Source of the DNA: an uncultured Bacteroidales bacterium
GTDB lineage: Bacteria > Bacteroidota > Bacteroidia > Bacteroidales > UBA3824
Assembly: GCA_937877455.1 (NCBI GenBank)
Contig: CALFIU010000044.1
Location: 1-64,000, forward strand
Reading direction: 5' to 3'
DNA: 64,000 bases
The notes under the pieces were generated by a model. That model ran no database searches. It was not told the DNA's origin and worked only from the letters and a program-made list of their open reading frames with translations. A program made the position numbers and the translations under genes. Numbering within the stretch: position 1 is the stretch's first letter; every line of letters starts with the position of its first letter. Below, piece after piece: positions 1 to 8,391 of the stretch.

Positions 1-40
1 TGAAATTGCTAGAAATAAATCTGATAATGTACATATATCT

Positions 41-379
41 TTATCCATTAGTTTGCTCCTTTCTAGGTTCAAATACCTTGTCTGTTTTTGAAATAATAGT
101 TTGTAATATATAATCTCTTGCTTCTTTGTGAAGATTAATAGCCTTTACTTGTGTAAATATTTTAAATGGAACATCTTCTTTCCACATATTGTTAAATAGA
201 CAATCTTCTAAATGCCCTATTAATACTTTCATTTGATTATTGCAATCTCTATCACTAGGAAAAAATGCCCATATACATATATCTAGTTTCGGGCTAAACT
301 TATCATATATTTTAAGCAAAGAACGTTGTTCAATTCCGTTGTTAAAGATTTCAATAGTACCATCTAAGTCAATGTTCAT
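41..379 (-). CDS. Hypothetical protein, 112 aa
   Basis: I do not recognise this protein. It is a small soluble-looking protein without signal peptide or membrane segment. The first third is acidic (MNIDLDG start), the middle has a WAFFPSDRDC stretch, and the end is basic (EPRKEQTNG). The reading frame is intact from ATG (377-379) to TAA (41-43), and the residue composition looks like a real protein. Immediately beyond its start, on the other strand, lies an MBOAT gene fragment that starts abruptly, so the start of this gene may sit at a rearrangement or assembly junction. It could be a complete small gene or the N-terminal part of a larger one. Confidence 0.4.
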   Translation of the reverse strand: MNIDLDGTIEIFNNGIEQRSLLKIYDKFSPKLDICIWAFFPSDRDCNNQMKVLIGHLEDCLFNNMWKEDVPFKIFTQVKAINLHKEARDYILQTIISKTDKVFEPRKEQTNG

Positions 380-388
380 CTTTAATAA

Positions 389-799
389 TTGTTTGGAAAC
401 AGCACTAAATATCTCATTGGTTCTTTTAATATTCTTATGCCATTAGGTGTGAGTTTTTTTACATTTAAATTGATTAGTTATGTAGTTGAAGTACATCGTG
501 CTAATATACAACCCTGTCGTGATATAGTGGACTTTGGTATATACATTGCCTTTTTCCCAACAATAATGTCAGGTCCTATCGATAGACCGGGTGAATTCAT
601 CCCCCAATTAAAAGAAGTTCGAAAAGCTAACTATGCTGATTTCGCAGAAGGAGCTCGGCGTATTGTATGGGGTATGTTCCTTAAATTATGTATTGCTGAC
701 AGACTAACGGAGTATACTTCAACTGTTTTGGGCTTTTATGGTTATCACAACTCGAATTCTATACTTATGGCAATGGTATTGGCGGTGTTTTTAAGGTAG
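389..799 (+). pseudogene. Internal fragment of an MBOAT family O-acyltransferase gene
   Basis: The translation matches the middle of AlgI/DltB-type MBOAT acyltransferases. It has the PLGVSFFTFKLISYVVEVHR segment, a DFGIYIAFFPTIMSGPIDRP segment and an FIPQLKEV segment. These align with residues about 157-215 of the complete MBOAT protein at 49691-51856. The roughly 140 N-terminal residues are missing: a stop codon (386-388) directly precedes, and the only start is a TTG. The C-terminal half, including the catalytic histidine, is also missing, because homology fades near 750-785 and the frame closes at 797-799 inside the antisense 3' end of the next gene. It is a gene remnant or a chimeric stretch, not a working enzyme. 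Confidence 0.6.
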
Positions 800-2343
800 A
801 TTGTATTTTTTGCTTGTGTATGGTTGTAGTTTATTGATACATAACCTTTTATACTTTCAGAAAACATTTTTCTTGCAATTTTTGCAGCTGCGTTTAAATC
901 AATATGTGGTTTGCATAAATATTCGTATTCTTCAAAAATGCAAACTGTACTTTCTGGTGGGTTGGAAAGGTTATAGTTTGGTTCAACATACCAACCATCG
1001 ATGTATGGATGTCCGCTACCTTTTTTCATTGCGCCTCCAATTGTAAACTTTAACTCGGTATTGTTTTGAGTATAGTTTGTTTGGCTTAGGCTTACGGATA
1101 ATTCTTTTGTTTTTATATCCTGACGGCGATAAAATGGATAGACTACGCCAATGGTGGCACGGCGGTTAAAAACTGTTGAAATGTTAAAATCCCAAATTTG
1201 ATTTAAATCTTTGAAATTGCTGAAATACAATAAATTGTAGTTTATATTAATGCTTTCGTTTTGTTTTTGCGATATTTTGAGTTTGTCGTGGTAGATATAA
1301 TTTGTTAATCCGCCTTCAAAGGTTTCTGATGTGTAGATATTTCTAAAAACATTAAGTTTTTCTTGTTTTGCATTGTAATTTATGCTTTGGGTTAATTTGT
1401 TAGATTTTATGAAAAAACTTCCTGAAATGTTTATAATATCAGAATTGTGTTTTTCGTATTCTATTGTGTATTGACCTTTTCTTCCGTATTTACCATCGCG
1501 CCAAGACAATCCAAAATCGTTGAACCATTGTATTTTTGGCGAAATGTTAATCAAAAATTGGTAGTTGAACCCATTGTATTGGTCGAAAAGTGGCATTTCT
1601 CGCGATTTATCTGTAAAACCTTCTGTTCCAAATTCTTCGCGTAATCCCCAAAAAACAGCGTAACTAATTATGCTGTTGTAGGTTTTGTCGGCTGTGCCAA
1701 AAGTGTTGAATTTTATGCTTTCGTTTCTACGGCGGTAAATATAGTTTGCGCCAGTTTGTATAAAACCAAAATCATAACTTATCCCTGCCGACAATGACAA
1801 ATCCATCAAACTATTTTTGTGACGAAGGTCTTTTCGTTTGGCGTAATTGGCTGTGATATAATCAAATTTTACACCAACAGAAAAATCTTTCAAAACTTTT
1901 GCACCAATTGCGCCAATGATGTTGTATTTTTCGAGGTTTTTTGTTCCACAGTTGGTGTCGGCTTGCTCCACAATGTCGAATGGCATTTGTTCTGGGAAAA
2001 TAAATACCGAACCGTGCATATCTTTACCCGTAAAGTTTTCGTAACTTATTTTGCCATAACCACTTACTTTTGAATTAAATTTGTAAAACGATTGAACATC
2101 GGCTCCAGCAGAAATGCTTTTGGCTGCTTGATTGTAATTTCTAAAGCCGTTTTTCTGTGCAATAGCAAAAACTTCTGCCTTAGAAACCGATGCAATGTTG
2201 GTTTGGTTTATTAGGCTTGCGTTGTTGTTTTCTAAAAAGTTTTTACCATTTGCCGAAAAGTTAAGAGAATCAAACTGTGCCATTGCTGGCGAAAAACCAG
2301 CAACAACACAGATTGAAAAAGTTATGATTTTTGTTTTAAGCAT
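745..2343 (-). CDS. DUF6850-type outer membrane beta-barrel protein
   Basis: This 532-residue protein starts with a signal peptide (MLKTKIITFSICVVAGFSPAMA, cleavage about residue 22). It continues as a long series of alternating aromatic/polar strands typical of an outer membrane barrel and ends in a beta strand (IAISIEF) followed by EL. Size and context fit the DUF6850 family that sits downstream of TonB receptors and DUF4876 lipoproteins in Bacteroidetes. It is the last gene of a four-gene operon, six bases after the DUF4876 gene. Its role is probably as an outer membrane partner of the receptor; the substrate is unknown. The last residues overlap the antisense MBOAT fragment, and the extra EL after the usual terminal aromatic residue may come from a junction there. 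Confidence 0.65.
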   Translation of the reverse strand: MLKTKIITFSICVVAGFSPAMAQFDSLNFSANGKNFLENNNASLINQTNIASVSKAEVFAIAQKNGFRNYNQAAKSISAGADVQSFYKFNSKVSGYGKISYENFTGKDMHGSVFIFPEQMPFDIVEQADTNCGTKNLEKYNIIGAIGAKVLKDFSVGVKFDYITANYAKRKDLRHKNSLMDLSLSAGISYDFGFIQTGANYIYRRRNESIKFNTFGTADKTYNSIISYAVFWGLREEFGTEGFTDKSREMPLFDQYNGFNYQFLINISPKIQWFNDFGLSWRDGKYGRKGQYTIEYEKHNSDIINISGSFFIKSNKLTQSINYNAKQEKLNVFRNIYTSETFEGGLTNYIYHDKLKISQKQNESININYNLLYFSNFKDLNQIWDFNISTVFNRRATIGVVYPFYRRQDIKTKELSVSLSQTNYTQNNTELKFTIGGAMKKGSGHPYIDGWYVEPNYNLSNPPESTVCIFEEYEYLCKPHIDLNAAAKIARKMFSESIKGYVSINYNHTQAKNTIYLKNTANTIAISIEFEL

Positions 2344-2349
2344 ATTGTT

Positions 2350-3828
2350 TTAATCTTTTAACGTTGCTTGTTTTCTTTGATGAAAGTCAACGCTCGAATT
2401 GTCGGTGTCTTGATAGATAATATGTGCGCCTTTTTTAATTGATGCCTCTGCATCTATACCTGATGGATCGGTGGAGCCAGAAGCAGTACCTTCTCCGTTG
2501 GTTAAGGTTTCAGTTCCGTAGGAGTAACCACTAACGAGTTTGCCTTCATTTTCAGTCAAAGCCGAGGTAGCATCTTTATCAACATTGCGGTAATACGAGA
2601 ATCCTTTGCCAGTTTCGGTTTGGTTTACAAATCCTTTGTCAACCGCATCGGGCAGACGCTGTGCATATTTTGTGGAATTGTCAGATGTCAACGAACCGTC
2701 ATTCTTGTACGTGCAAGTTGCGTTCTTGATGTCAACACCATCAATAATGTTTGCGTTTGGAATTTTTAGGCTTGAACCAAGTGTACCCCAATCTGTGCCC
2801 TGGAGGTTGATTTGGTTTGCGGCATCGTTGGCAAAGTCAGCAGGTGAAACTTCTCCAGTAGTGAAAATAAATAATGCTGGAGCTTGTCCAATTTGCCAAG
2901 CATTTCCTAATCCATATATTTGAACATTGAGTTTTACTTTGTCGGCAGACGGCTCTGTGTAGAATGATTTTTGGTTGAATGCTGATGTCATGTCAATAAG
3001 GCAGTAATATTTAGAGTTGTCGAGGTTGACACCGCCCAAAGAAGTATAGTCTTCAGCTGAATATACGACAAAAACTTTTTCCTCGTATGGTTCAAACTTG
3101 ATTTCGTCAATCCACCAAATGCCCTGTGTGGCAGGTGTATAGCCTTCGGCGGAATAATTAGTTACTGTGATTGATCCAACAGTGTTGTTGCTCATGTAAG
3201 GGAAGCAAATTCCAAAGCAGAAGTTCTTGATTTCGGCTGGTTGGTCGGAATTGTTGTAAAGTTTGATGTATTTGTCTTTTTGGAGTGTAACGTTCTTTTC
3301 GTTTTTTTCATCGTAGTATGTTGAATTTCCGCAATATACCTCGGTGATGATTATTTGATTTTTTTCTACTTTATCAAGGTTTATTTCATAAATTTGTGTG
3401 GTGTCGAATGATGATGTTATTTCTAAATCATTGATTTTACCCGAAAAATTGTAAACTCTTCCTTTTTCGGAGATTTTACCACTTGCAGAAATGTTGTATT
3501 TTCCTTCAAAAAGTTGTGCAGATATTATTCCGTCGTTGTTGGGGGTGAGTGTCAGCATTGTATCTTGCGAAATGTTTATTGTAAAGTTTTCAAACGAAAC
3601 TGATTCTGCTATTAGTTTTACAGTAACGTTGTATGTTTGTGGTGTAATGGGTTGTTGGATTGTGTCGGTTTGGTCGTTAGGATTGGTAGTGCCGTTTTGA
3701 TTAGTTGTGTTGGTAGTGTCGGTTTGAACGCGGTCTGGTGTTATTGGATCGGAAGTGTCGTCTTTGCAGCCTGATATTATTGCTGCAACAAATGTTAATC
3801 CTAATGCTAATGATAATAATTTTTTCAT
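2350..3828 (-). CDS. DUF4876 surface lipoprotein (copy 1)
   Basis: A 492-residue lipoprotein. The lipobox ends at Cys21 (AIISGC) and is followed by KDD, which fits the acidic surface-export signal of Bacteroidetes lipoproteins. A Thr/Asn/Gln-rich linker (residues about 30-60) leads to a carboxypeptidase-regulatory-like beta sandwich and then the DUF4876 region, recognisable by IIITEVYCGNSTYYD, YIKLYNNSDQPAEI and the C-terminal GIDAEASIKKGAHIIYQD block. It is a paralogue of the next gene upstream; the C-terminal 40 residues of the two are nearly the same. It probably acts on the cell surface with the TonB receptor encoded at the head of the operon. The ligand is unknown. Confidence 0.75.
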   Translation of the reverse strand: MKKLLSLALGLTFVAAIISGCKDDTSDPITPDRVQTDTTNTTNQNGTTNPNDQTDTIQQPITPQTYNVTVKLIAESVSFENFTINISQDTMLTLTPNNDGIISAQLFEGKYNISASGKISEKGRVYNFSGKINDLEITSSFDTTQIYEINLDKVEKNQIIITEVYCGNSTYYDEKNEKNVTLQKDKYIKLYNNSDQPAEIKNFCFGICFPYMSNNTVGSITVTNYSAEGYTPATQGIWWIDEIKFEPYEEKVFVVYSAEDYTSLGGVNLDNSKYYCLIDMTSAFNQKSFYTEPSADKVKLNVQIYGLGNAWQIGQAPALFIFTTGEVSPADFANDAANQINLQGTDWGTLGSSLKIPNANIIDGVDIKNATCTYKNDGSLTSDNSTKYAQRLPDAVDKGFVNQTETGKGFSYYRNVDKDATSALTENEGKLVSGYSYGTETLTNGEGTASGSTDPSGIDAEASIKKGAHIIYQDTDNSSVDFHQRKQATLKD

Positions 3829-3869
3829 TTTTTTTGTTGTATTTTTTGTTATGTGTTTTATTGATTTAT

Positions 3870-5204
3870 TCAGTCTTTAATGGCGGCTTTTTTACGTTGA
3901 TGAAAATCTTGTCCAGAGTTGTTTGTATCTTCAAAAATAATGTGCGCTCCATTTTTTATTGATGCTTCAGCGTCTATTCCCGAAGGGTCGGTTGTTCCTT
4001 TTTCTATATCTTGTGTGCCAAGCGAATAGTTGTAAACTATTTTGTCTTTGTTTTCGGGAAGTGCTTCTGTTGCTGCTTGGTTTACATTTCTATAAAGCGT
4101 GTATCCGTATTGATTGGTGTGCCAAATATATCCACCGTCAACATCTTCGGTAAGGCGTTTTTTGTTGTCGTCGTATCTTGTGGTAAACACCTCTATTGCA
4201 TCGAGGATATTTTCTGATGGTACTTTTAAACATGAGCCGTAACTGCCCCAAGAACCGCTTTTATTGCCGTCGAAATAGTGATTTTGTTCGTCGTTGCAAA
4301 AATCAACTGGGTTTTCGTCGGTGTAGTAGATAAAAAAGCATGGCGATGTAACGCTAAAAACCCAACTCGTGCCTTGCCCAAATACCACTGCTTTGAAATA
4401 ATTGCTGTGTGGAATGGCTTCGTATGGTGCGGGATAGTAATTTGTGTTGCCTGCATAACGGTCGCAATTTTCGTCATAAAGTACGTAATAATCTTTGTTG
4501 GCAAGATTTACCGAATTTGAATAGGTTTGAGTGTGGTCTATTGCTCCAAAAATTGAAATTACTTTTTGTTCGTATGGTAAAAATGTAAGCGTTCCAGGGT
4601 AGTACCAAATACCCATTGCAGCAGGTATAAAACTTTCTTCGGCATATACAAGTTTGTTGTCAACGTAGTTGTTGTTGCCGCCTGTGGCATTGTACGGCAT
4701 GGCAACGGCAAGGCTGAAGTTTTCTATTGCTACGGTGTCGGCACTATTGTTGTAAATGGTTGTGTATTTGTCGTTGCGAGTGTAACCACTTCCATCGTCC
4801 ATTTGGCAGCCGCCGCAGTATAGCTCTTTTATTATTATTTTGTTGGTTGTTGTTTCTACAAGTGTTATTTCTGAATAGAAATCCTTTCCAGAGGTTATGA
4901 TAATTTCGCTACTATTTCCGTTGTAAATTTTTATGGAAGATGTTTTGTCGGAAACTGTTGCAGTGTAAATTCCCGTTGGAACATTAAACGTTGCCGTGCC
5001 TGTTTGGTCGGTTTGGCTTTCAAAAATTGTTCCCTTGGAGTCGATAAGCGTTATTTTAACACCTTGACGTGCTGTTACGGTTGAATTTTCTGGGTAGTTG
5101 AGTTTTATTTTTAATTCACTTACAGTAAAATCTATTGTGTTTTCGTCAATTGTGTTGCAAGCAATGAGAAAAACTAATAATATGTATGCGAGTAATTTTT
5201 TCAT
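3870..5204 (-). CDS. DUF4876 surface lipoprotein (copy 2)
   Basis: A 444-residue lipoprotein with its lipobox at FLIAC (Cys16) and no long linker. Residues about 25-110 form an Ig-like or carboxypeptidase-regulatory-like sandwich, followed by the DUF4876 region (IIIKELYCGGC, YTTIYNNSADTVAIENF). The C-terminal GIDAEASIKNGAHIIFED block is shared with the neighbouring copy. A second CGGCQMDD motif with paired cysteines is absent from copy 1, which has a single cysteine there. It lies 4 bases after the TonB receptor and 41 bases before copy 1, in the same operon. Divergence in the middle regions suggests the two copies bind different ligands or different parts of one complex. Confidence 0.75.
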   Translation of the reverse strand: MKKLLAYILLVFLIACNTIDENTIDFTVSELKIKLNYPENSTVTARQGVKITLIDSKGTIFESQTDQTGTATFNVPTGIYTATVSDKTSSIKIYNGNSSEIIITSGKDFYSEITLVETTTNKIIIKELYCGGCQMDDGSGYTRNDKYTTIYNNSADTVAIENFSLAVAMPYNATGGNNNYVDNKLVYAEESFIPAAMGIWYYPGTLTFLPYEQKVISIFGAIDHTQTYSNSVNLANKDYYVLYDENCDRYAGNTNYYPAPYEAIPHSNYFKAVVFGQGTSWVFSVTSPCFFIYYTDENPVDFCNDEQNHYFDGNKSGSWGSYGSCLKVPSENILDAIEVFTTRYDDNKKRLTEDVDGGYIWHTNQYGYTLYRNVNQAATEALPENKDKIVYNYSLGTQDIEKGTTDPSGIDAEASIKNGAHIIFEDTNNSGQDFHQRKKAAIKD

Positions 5205-5208
5205 TTTT

Positions 5209-8190
5209 CTAAAGTTTTATTCTTAAAGTTATTCCATAATAAAAATCAGGAATGTAACCGCTGTCGTATAGCGAAGATTCCAACCCTGTGCGGCTCGATT
5301 TTATGTTTCCGTTGTGGCAAAAGAAATTGTTGGCGTAAAAACTTATTGATGCTTTGTCGCCAATTTCTTTAGTTATGCTTATGTTGGCAGAATAATAAGC
5401 CGAAATTTTATCGGGATTGAATGTGTAGCCGTAGTTGGTGGTGGTTGTAAGTTTTGTAAGGTCGGCATACAAAGCGGGATTGTTTTGCTTTGCTTGCAAA
5501 TAGGTTTCTGCAAAAGGTATTAGTTTGTTGGGATTGTCCCATGTGGAATAATAAACAGGATAGACAGTTATGTAAAAATCTCTCATGTTTTCTTGATATG
5601 GAAGACCAATGGTTTTGCCTTGTTTTGCAGATGCGTATGCAATGTTGCTATAACCACCGTTGTCGATAAGTAGTTTTGAAAATCTGTATAGAGTAGCCTC
5701 AATGCGCAATGATATTATCATTCTTACATTTGGAACGTGTGTGGTGAATGTGCAATTTTGGTTGAGTTGTTTTTTTAGTGTTCCGTTGTAATAAGTGTTG
5801 GTAGCACCAGAGCCAGTGGAGGTGTTTGAGCTTCCTGCATAGTAACCAATGAGATTGAATGCAGTTCCGTCTGAACTAAGGGTTGACGAGTTGGGCCAAT
5901 AACTTATAAGCGAATGGTTTGATCCTTTGTATCTATATAAATTTCCATCAAGTCTAATTGATGTTTTTAGAGGTTTTATTTGAGGAAAATCAATTATCCA
6001 ATCGAGTCCGTAACGTTTTATTGGGTTGGAATTGGTGTATTTTATTGATGATTTATATGTATTTTTGGCTGTAGTGGCTAATGTTTCTTGTTGGTTTTGA
6101 CCACTAATGTCTGTTATTGTAACAACGCCAGAGGTTTGGTCTATAGAATAAACTCTATTTTGCGATTCTATTTGAGAATTTTCAAGTTCGCTACTATAAG
6201 TTTTGTAATATGTAAATGGCGTGTATTGATAAATGCATGTATATGGTCTTAGTGTTTTGTTGTAATATCCTGTAAGAGAAATTTTTATGCCTTTAATAAT
6301 AATTTCTGCACCCAATTCTGTTTGGTTGGTGTATTGCCATTTTAAATCTGTGTTTCTTTCGGCTTTTATTGGGTGTGTGTAGTATGCGTAAAAAGCTTTG
6401 CCATCGGCGGTTGATGTTGATGCAAACACTTGTTCGTCGTAGTAACTTGGTCTTGGATAGAGTACTTGAAATGATGGTAGTTTTACGCTTTTACCATAGC
6501 CAGCGTAAATGCTTAGTTGAGAGATAGTTCGTTGTCTATCTTTCCAAAAAATATATTTTGTATTTATGCGAGGAGAAAGAGATGATACTGCGCCGTAATT
6601 GCTGCCGTTTATAATGGTTAAATCTTCTCTTATGCCAGCAGTAAGTTGTAATTCAGAGCCTTTTACATTTTTGTTTGGCGATGTGGTAATTTTATTTTCG
6701 GCATAAATGGCAACGTTGTTCATAAAAGGCAAATCTTTGTAGCGATATTCTCTCCAACCGTCGCGAGCGTATTGCATATCGTCGTAATAAGTTCCACGTC
6801 CAAGGTTTCCGCTTGATGTAAATTCTGTTCCGAGCATTAATTTGTTGGTGAAAATAGAGAAATATTTTACCAAATCACCCTTTATTTTTGCATTAAAGTC
6901 AATAGGTTTGCTTTCGTTATAATCCTTTATATACCAATATCCAACTTGCGAAAGAATTATAGGACTTGGATTTTCGGAATCGAATTCTTGGGCAATAAAA
7001 TAACCTTCTTCTTGTGTGTGGACGTATGCTTGTGTGCTTGCGCTACTTTGGTTGGTGTTGGTTTCGGAAGTTTTGTTGGCAGCGGAGAACGAAATTGAAG
7101 CGTTGAGATTGGTTATCCAACTTTTGTTAAGTAGCCATGTTATTTTGGAGTTTAGCCTTATAACTTGGTCTTTTTTCTTGGTGTAGTTTTGAGAAAAAGC
7201 ATCTGGGTCGGCTTCTGAATTGTAACCACCTGTGTTACCGCTAATTCCAACGTTAAGCATAAGTGGATTTTCGGTAGATTTTTTAAATGTGTTGGAATAT
7301 TTTATGTCAACAACATTGCGTTGGTAACTTGTGTAAGGGCTGGCAATGTCGCTAAATGAGCGGGTATGTTCAAACGAAGTATTAATCATTCCCGCATTAT
7401 TTGAAAGTTCAAAACCTTTGCTTATTGCAGCTTGTTTTGTGTGTGGATTTGCCGAAAGGTCTATTATAAAAGGTGTTTTACCTTTTTTTGTGTTAATTTT
7501 TACAATACCGTTGCTCAAATCGCCATATTCTACCGAGGGTATTCCCGTTATTATTTCTATGCTTTCTATATTTGAAGAACTTATATTTCTTGTAGATGCA
7601 CCAGCGGTTTCGTCAAGTTCGGCGTTGTTGCTAATTCTTGCTCCATCAAGTTCAACAGCAGTTCCAAACGATGCGTTTCCAAATTCAGAAGTGCCGCTAC
7701 GCAAAGCTGTTCGGTTGTCGGACGTGAGAGTTGAATTGATTGTTTTTCCGCCTGGTAGTAAACTATTTACATCTCCAACATTTAAAATTTGTTGATGGTC
7801 AAGTGCTTTTCTATCAAGGGTGTAAGCGGTGGAACTTTCAATTTCTGATTTTTTGGCAGTTACTACAACTTCCGCAATTTTTAAGTTATCTTCTTTTAGA
7901 TATATTGTTAGCGGATTCATTGATTTGTTGACAATAAATTCTCGTTTTACAAATCCGAGACATTGTATTGATATTGTAATTTCGTTTGTAGGAATATTTT
8001 TTATAGTAAAGCTTCCATTTTGGTCGGTTATTGCCCATAGTTGGTTGTCGCCCAAAACTACGGTTGCAAATGGAATTGGACTTTCGTTAGAAAGGTTTTT
8101 TACTGTTCCTTCAAGATTAAAGGTTTGAGAAAACGCTGTAACGGAGGTAACGAGTAAAAATATTACTATTGCTAATATCTTTATTTTCAT
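5209..8190 (-). CDS. TonB-dependent outer membrane receptor with carboxypeptidase-like N-domain
   Basis: A 993-residue outer membrane transporter. The signal peptide covers residues 1-21. A carboxypeptidase-regulatory-like domain (about 24-105, with PFATVVLGDN and FTIKNIP) precedes the plug domain (about 115-235, with SSNIESIEIITGIPSVEYGD and GIVKINTKKG). The rest is a large beta barrel ending in YGITLRIKL. It should move a substrate across the outer membrane with energy from TonB-ExbBD. It heads the operon with two DUF4876 lipoproteins and the DUF6850 barrel, an arrangement seen in other Bacteroidetes. No SusD partner is present, so the lipoproteins probably take that place. The substrate cannot be told from sequence; peptides or metal complexes are as likely as glycans. 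Confidence 0.85.
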   Translation of the reverse strand: MKIKILAIVIFLLVTSVTAFSQTFNLEGTVKNLSNESPIPFATVVLGDNQLWAITDQNGSFTIKNIPTNEITISIQCLGFVKREFIVNKSMNPLTIYLKEDNLKIAEVVVTAKKSEIESSTAYTLDRKALDHQQILNVGDVNSLLPGGKTINSTLTSDNRTALRSGTSEFGNASFGTAVELDGARISNNAELDETAGASTRNISSSNIESIEIITGIPSVEYGDLSNGIVKINTKKGKTPFIIDLSANPHTKQAAISKGFELSNNAGMINTSFEHTRSFSDIASPYTSYQRNVVDIKYSNTFKKSTENPLMLNVGISGNTGGYNSEADPDAFSQNYTKKKDQVIRLNSKITWLLNKSWITNLNASISFSAANKTSETNTNQSSASTQAYVHTQEEGYFIAQEFDSENPSPIILSQVGYWYIKDYNESKPIDFNAKIKGDLVKYFSIFTNKLMLGTEFTSSGNLGRGTYYDDMQYARDGWREYRYKDLPFMNNVAIYAENKITTSPNKNVKGSELQLTAGIREDLTIINGSNYGAVSSLSPRINTKYIFWKDRQRTISQLSIYAGYGKSVKLPSFQVLYPRPSYYDEQVFASTSTADGKAFYAYYTHPIKAERNTDLKWQYTNQTELGAEIIIKGIKISLTGYYNKTLRPYTCIYQYTPFTYYKTYSSELENSQIESQNRVYSIDQTSGVVTITDISGQNQQETLATTAKNTYKSSIKYTNSNPIKRYGLDWIIDFPQIKPLKTSIRLDGNLYRYKGSNHSLISYWPNSSTLSSDGTAFNLIGYYAGSSNTSTGSGATNTYYNGTLKKQLNQNCTFTTHVPNVRMIISLRIEATLYRFSKLLIDNGGYSNIAYASAKQGKTIGLPYQENMRDFYITVYPVYYSTWDNPNKLIPFAETYLQAKQNNPALYADLTKLTTTTNYGYTFNPDKISAYYSANISITKEIGDKASISFYANNFFCHNGNIKSSRTGLESSLYDSGYIPDFYYGITLRIKL

Positions 8191-8213
8191 GTATTAACCC
8201 TAAAAAATTTGCG

Positions 8214-8244
8214 CAAAAGTAGTTGATCGTTATTATTTTACAAT
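8214..8244 (-). promoter_or_regulatory. Bacteroidetes-type promoter of the TonB receptor operon
   Basis: Read on the minus strand this is ATTG, 19 bases, TACTTTTG, close to the Bacteroidetes consensus TTTG-N19..21-TAnnTTTG. It lies 23 bases upstream of the receptor start codon and nothing else is encoded in the gap. Confidence 0.6.
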
Positions 8245-8331
8245 CCCCTAAAATGGTGATTTTTTTTTATTTTTATAGCCAAAAATTATAATAAAATAAG
8301 GTAGGTTGTTGTTTGATAGTAGTTTTATAAA

Positions 8332-8366
8332 AAAATCCACAACTTTTTTTTGGGGTTGTGGATTTT
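8332..8366 (-). terminator. Intrinsic terminator after the nuclease/TPR/WD40 gene
   Basis: A perfect 12-bp inverted repeat (AAAATCCACAAC and its complement) encloses an 11-base loop. It is followed on the minus strand by a run of seven T. It lies 26 bases past the stop of the gene ending at 8392. Confidence 0.75.
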
Positions 8367-8391
8367 AATTTATTGATTTTATAAAATCAAA

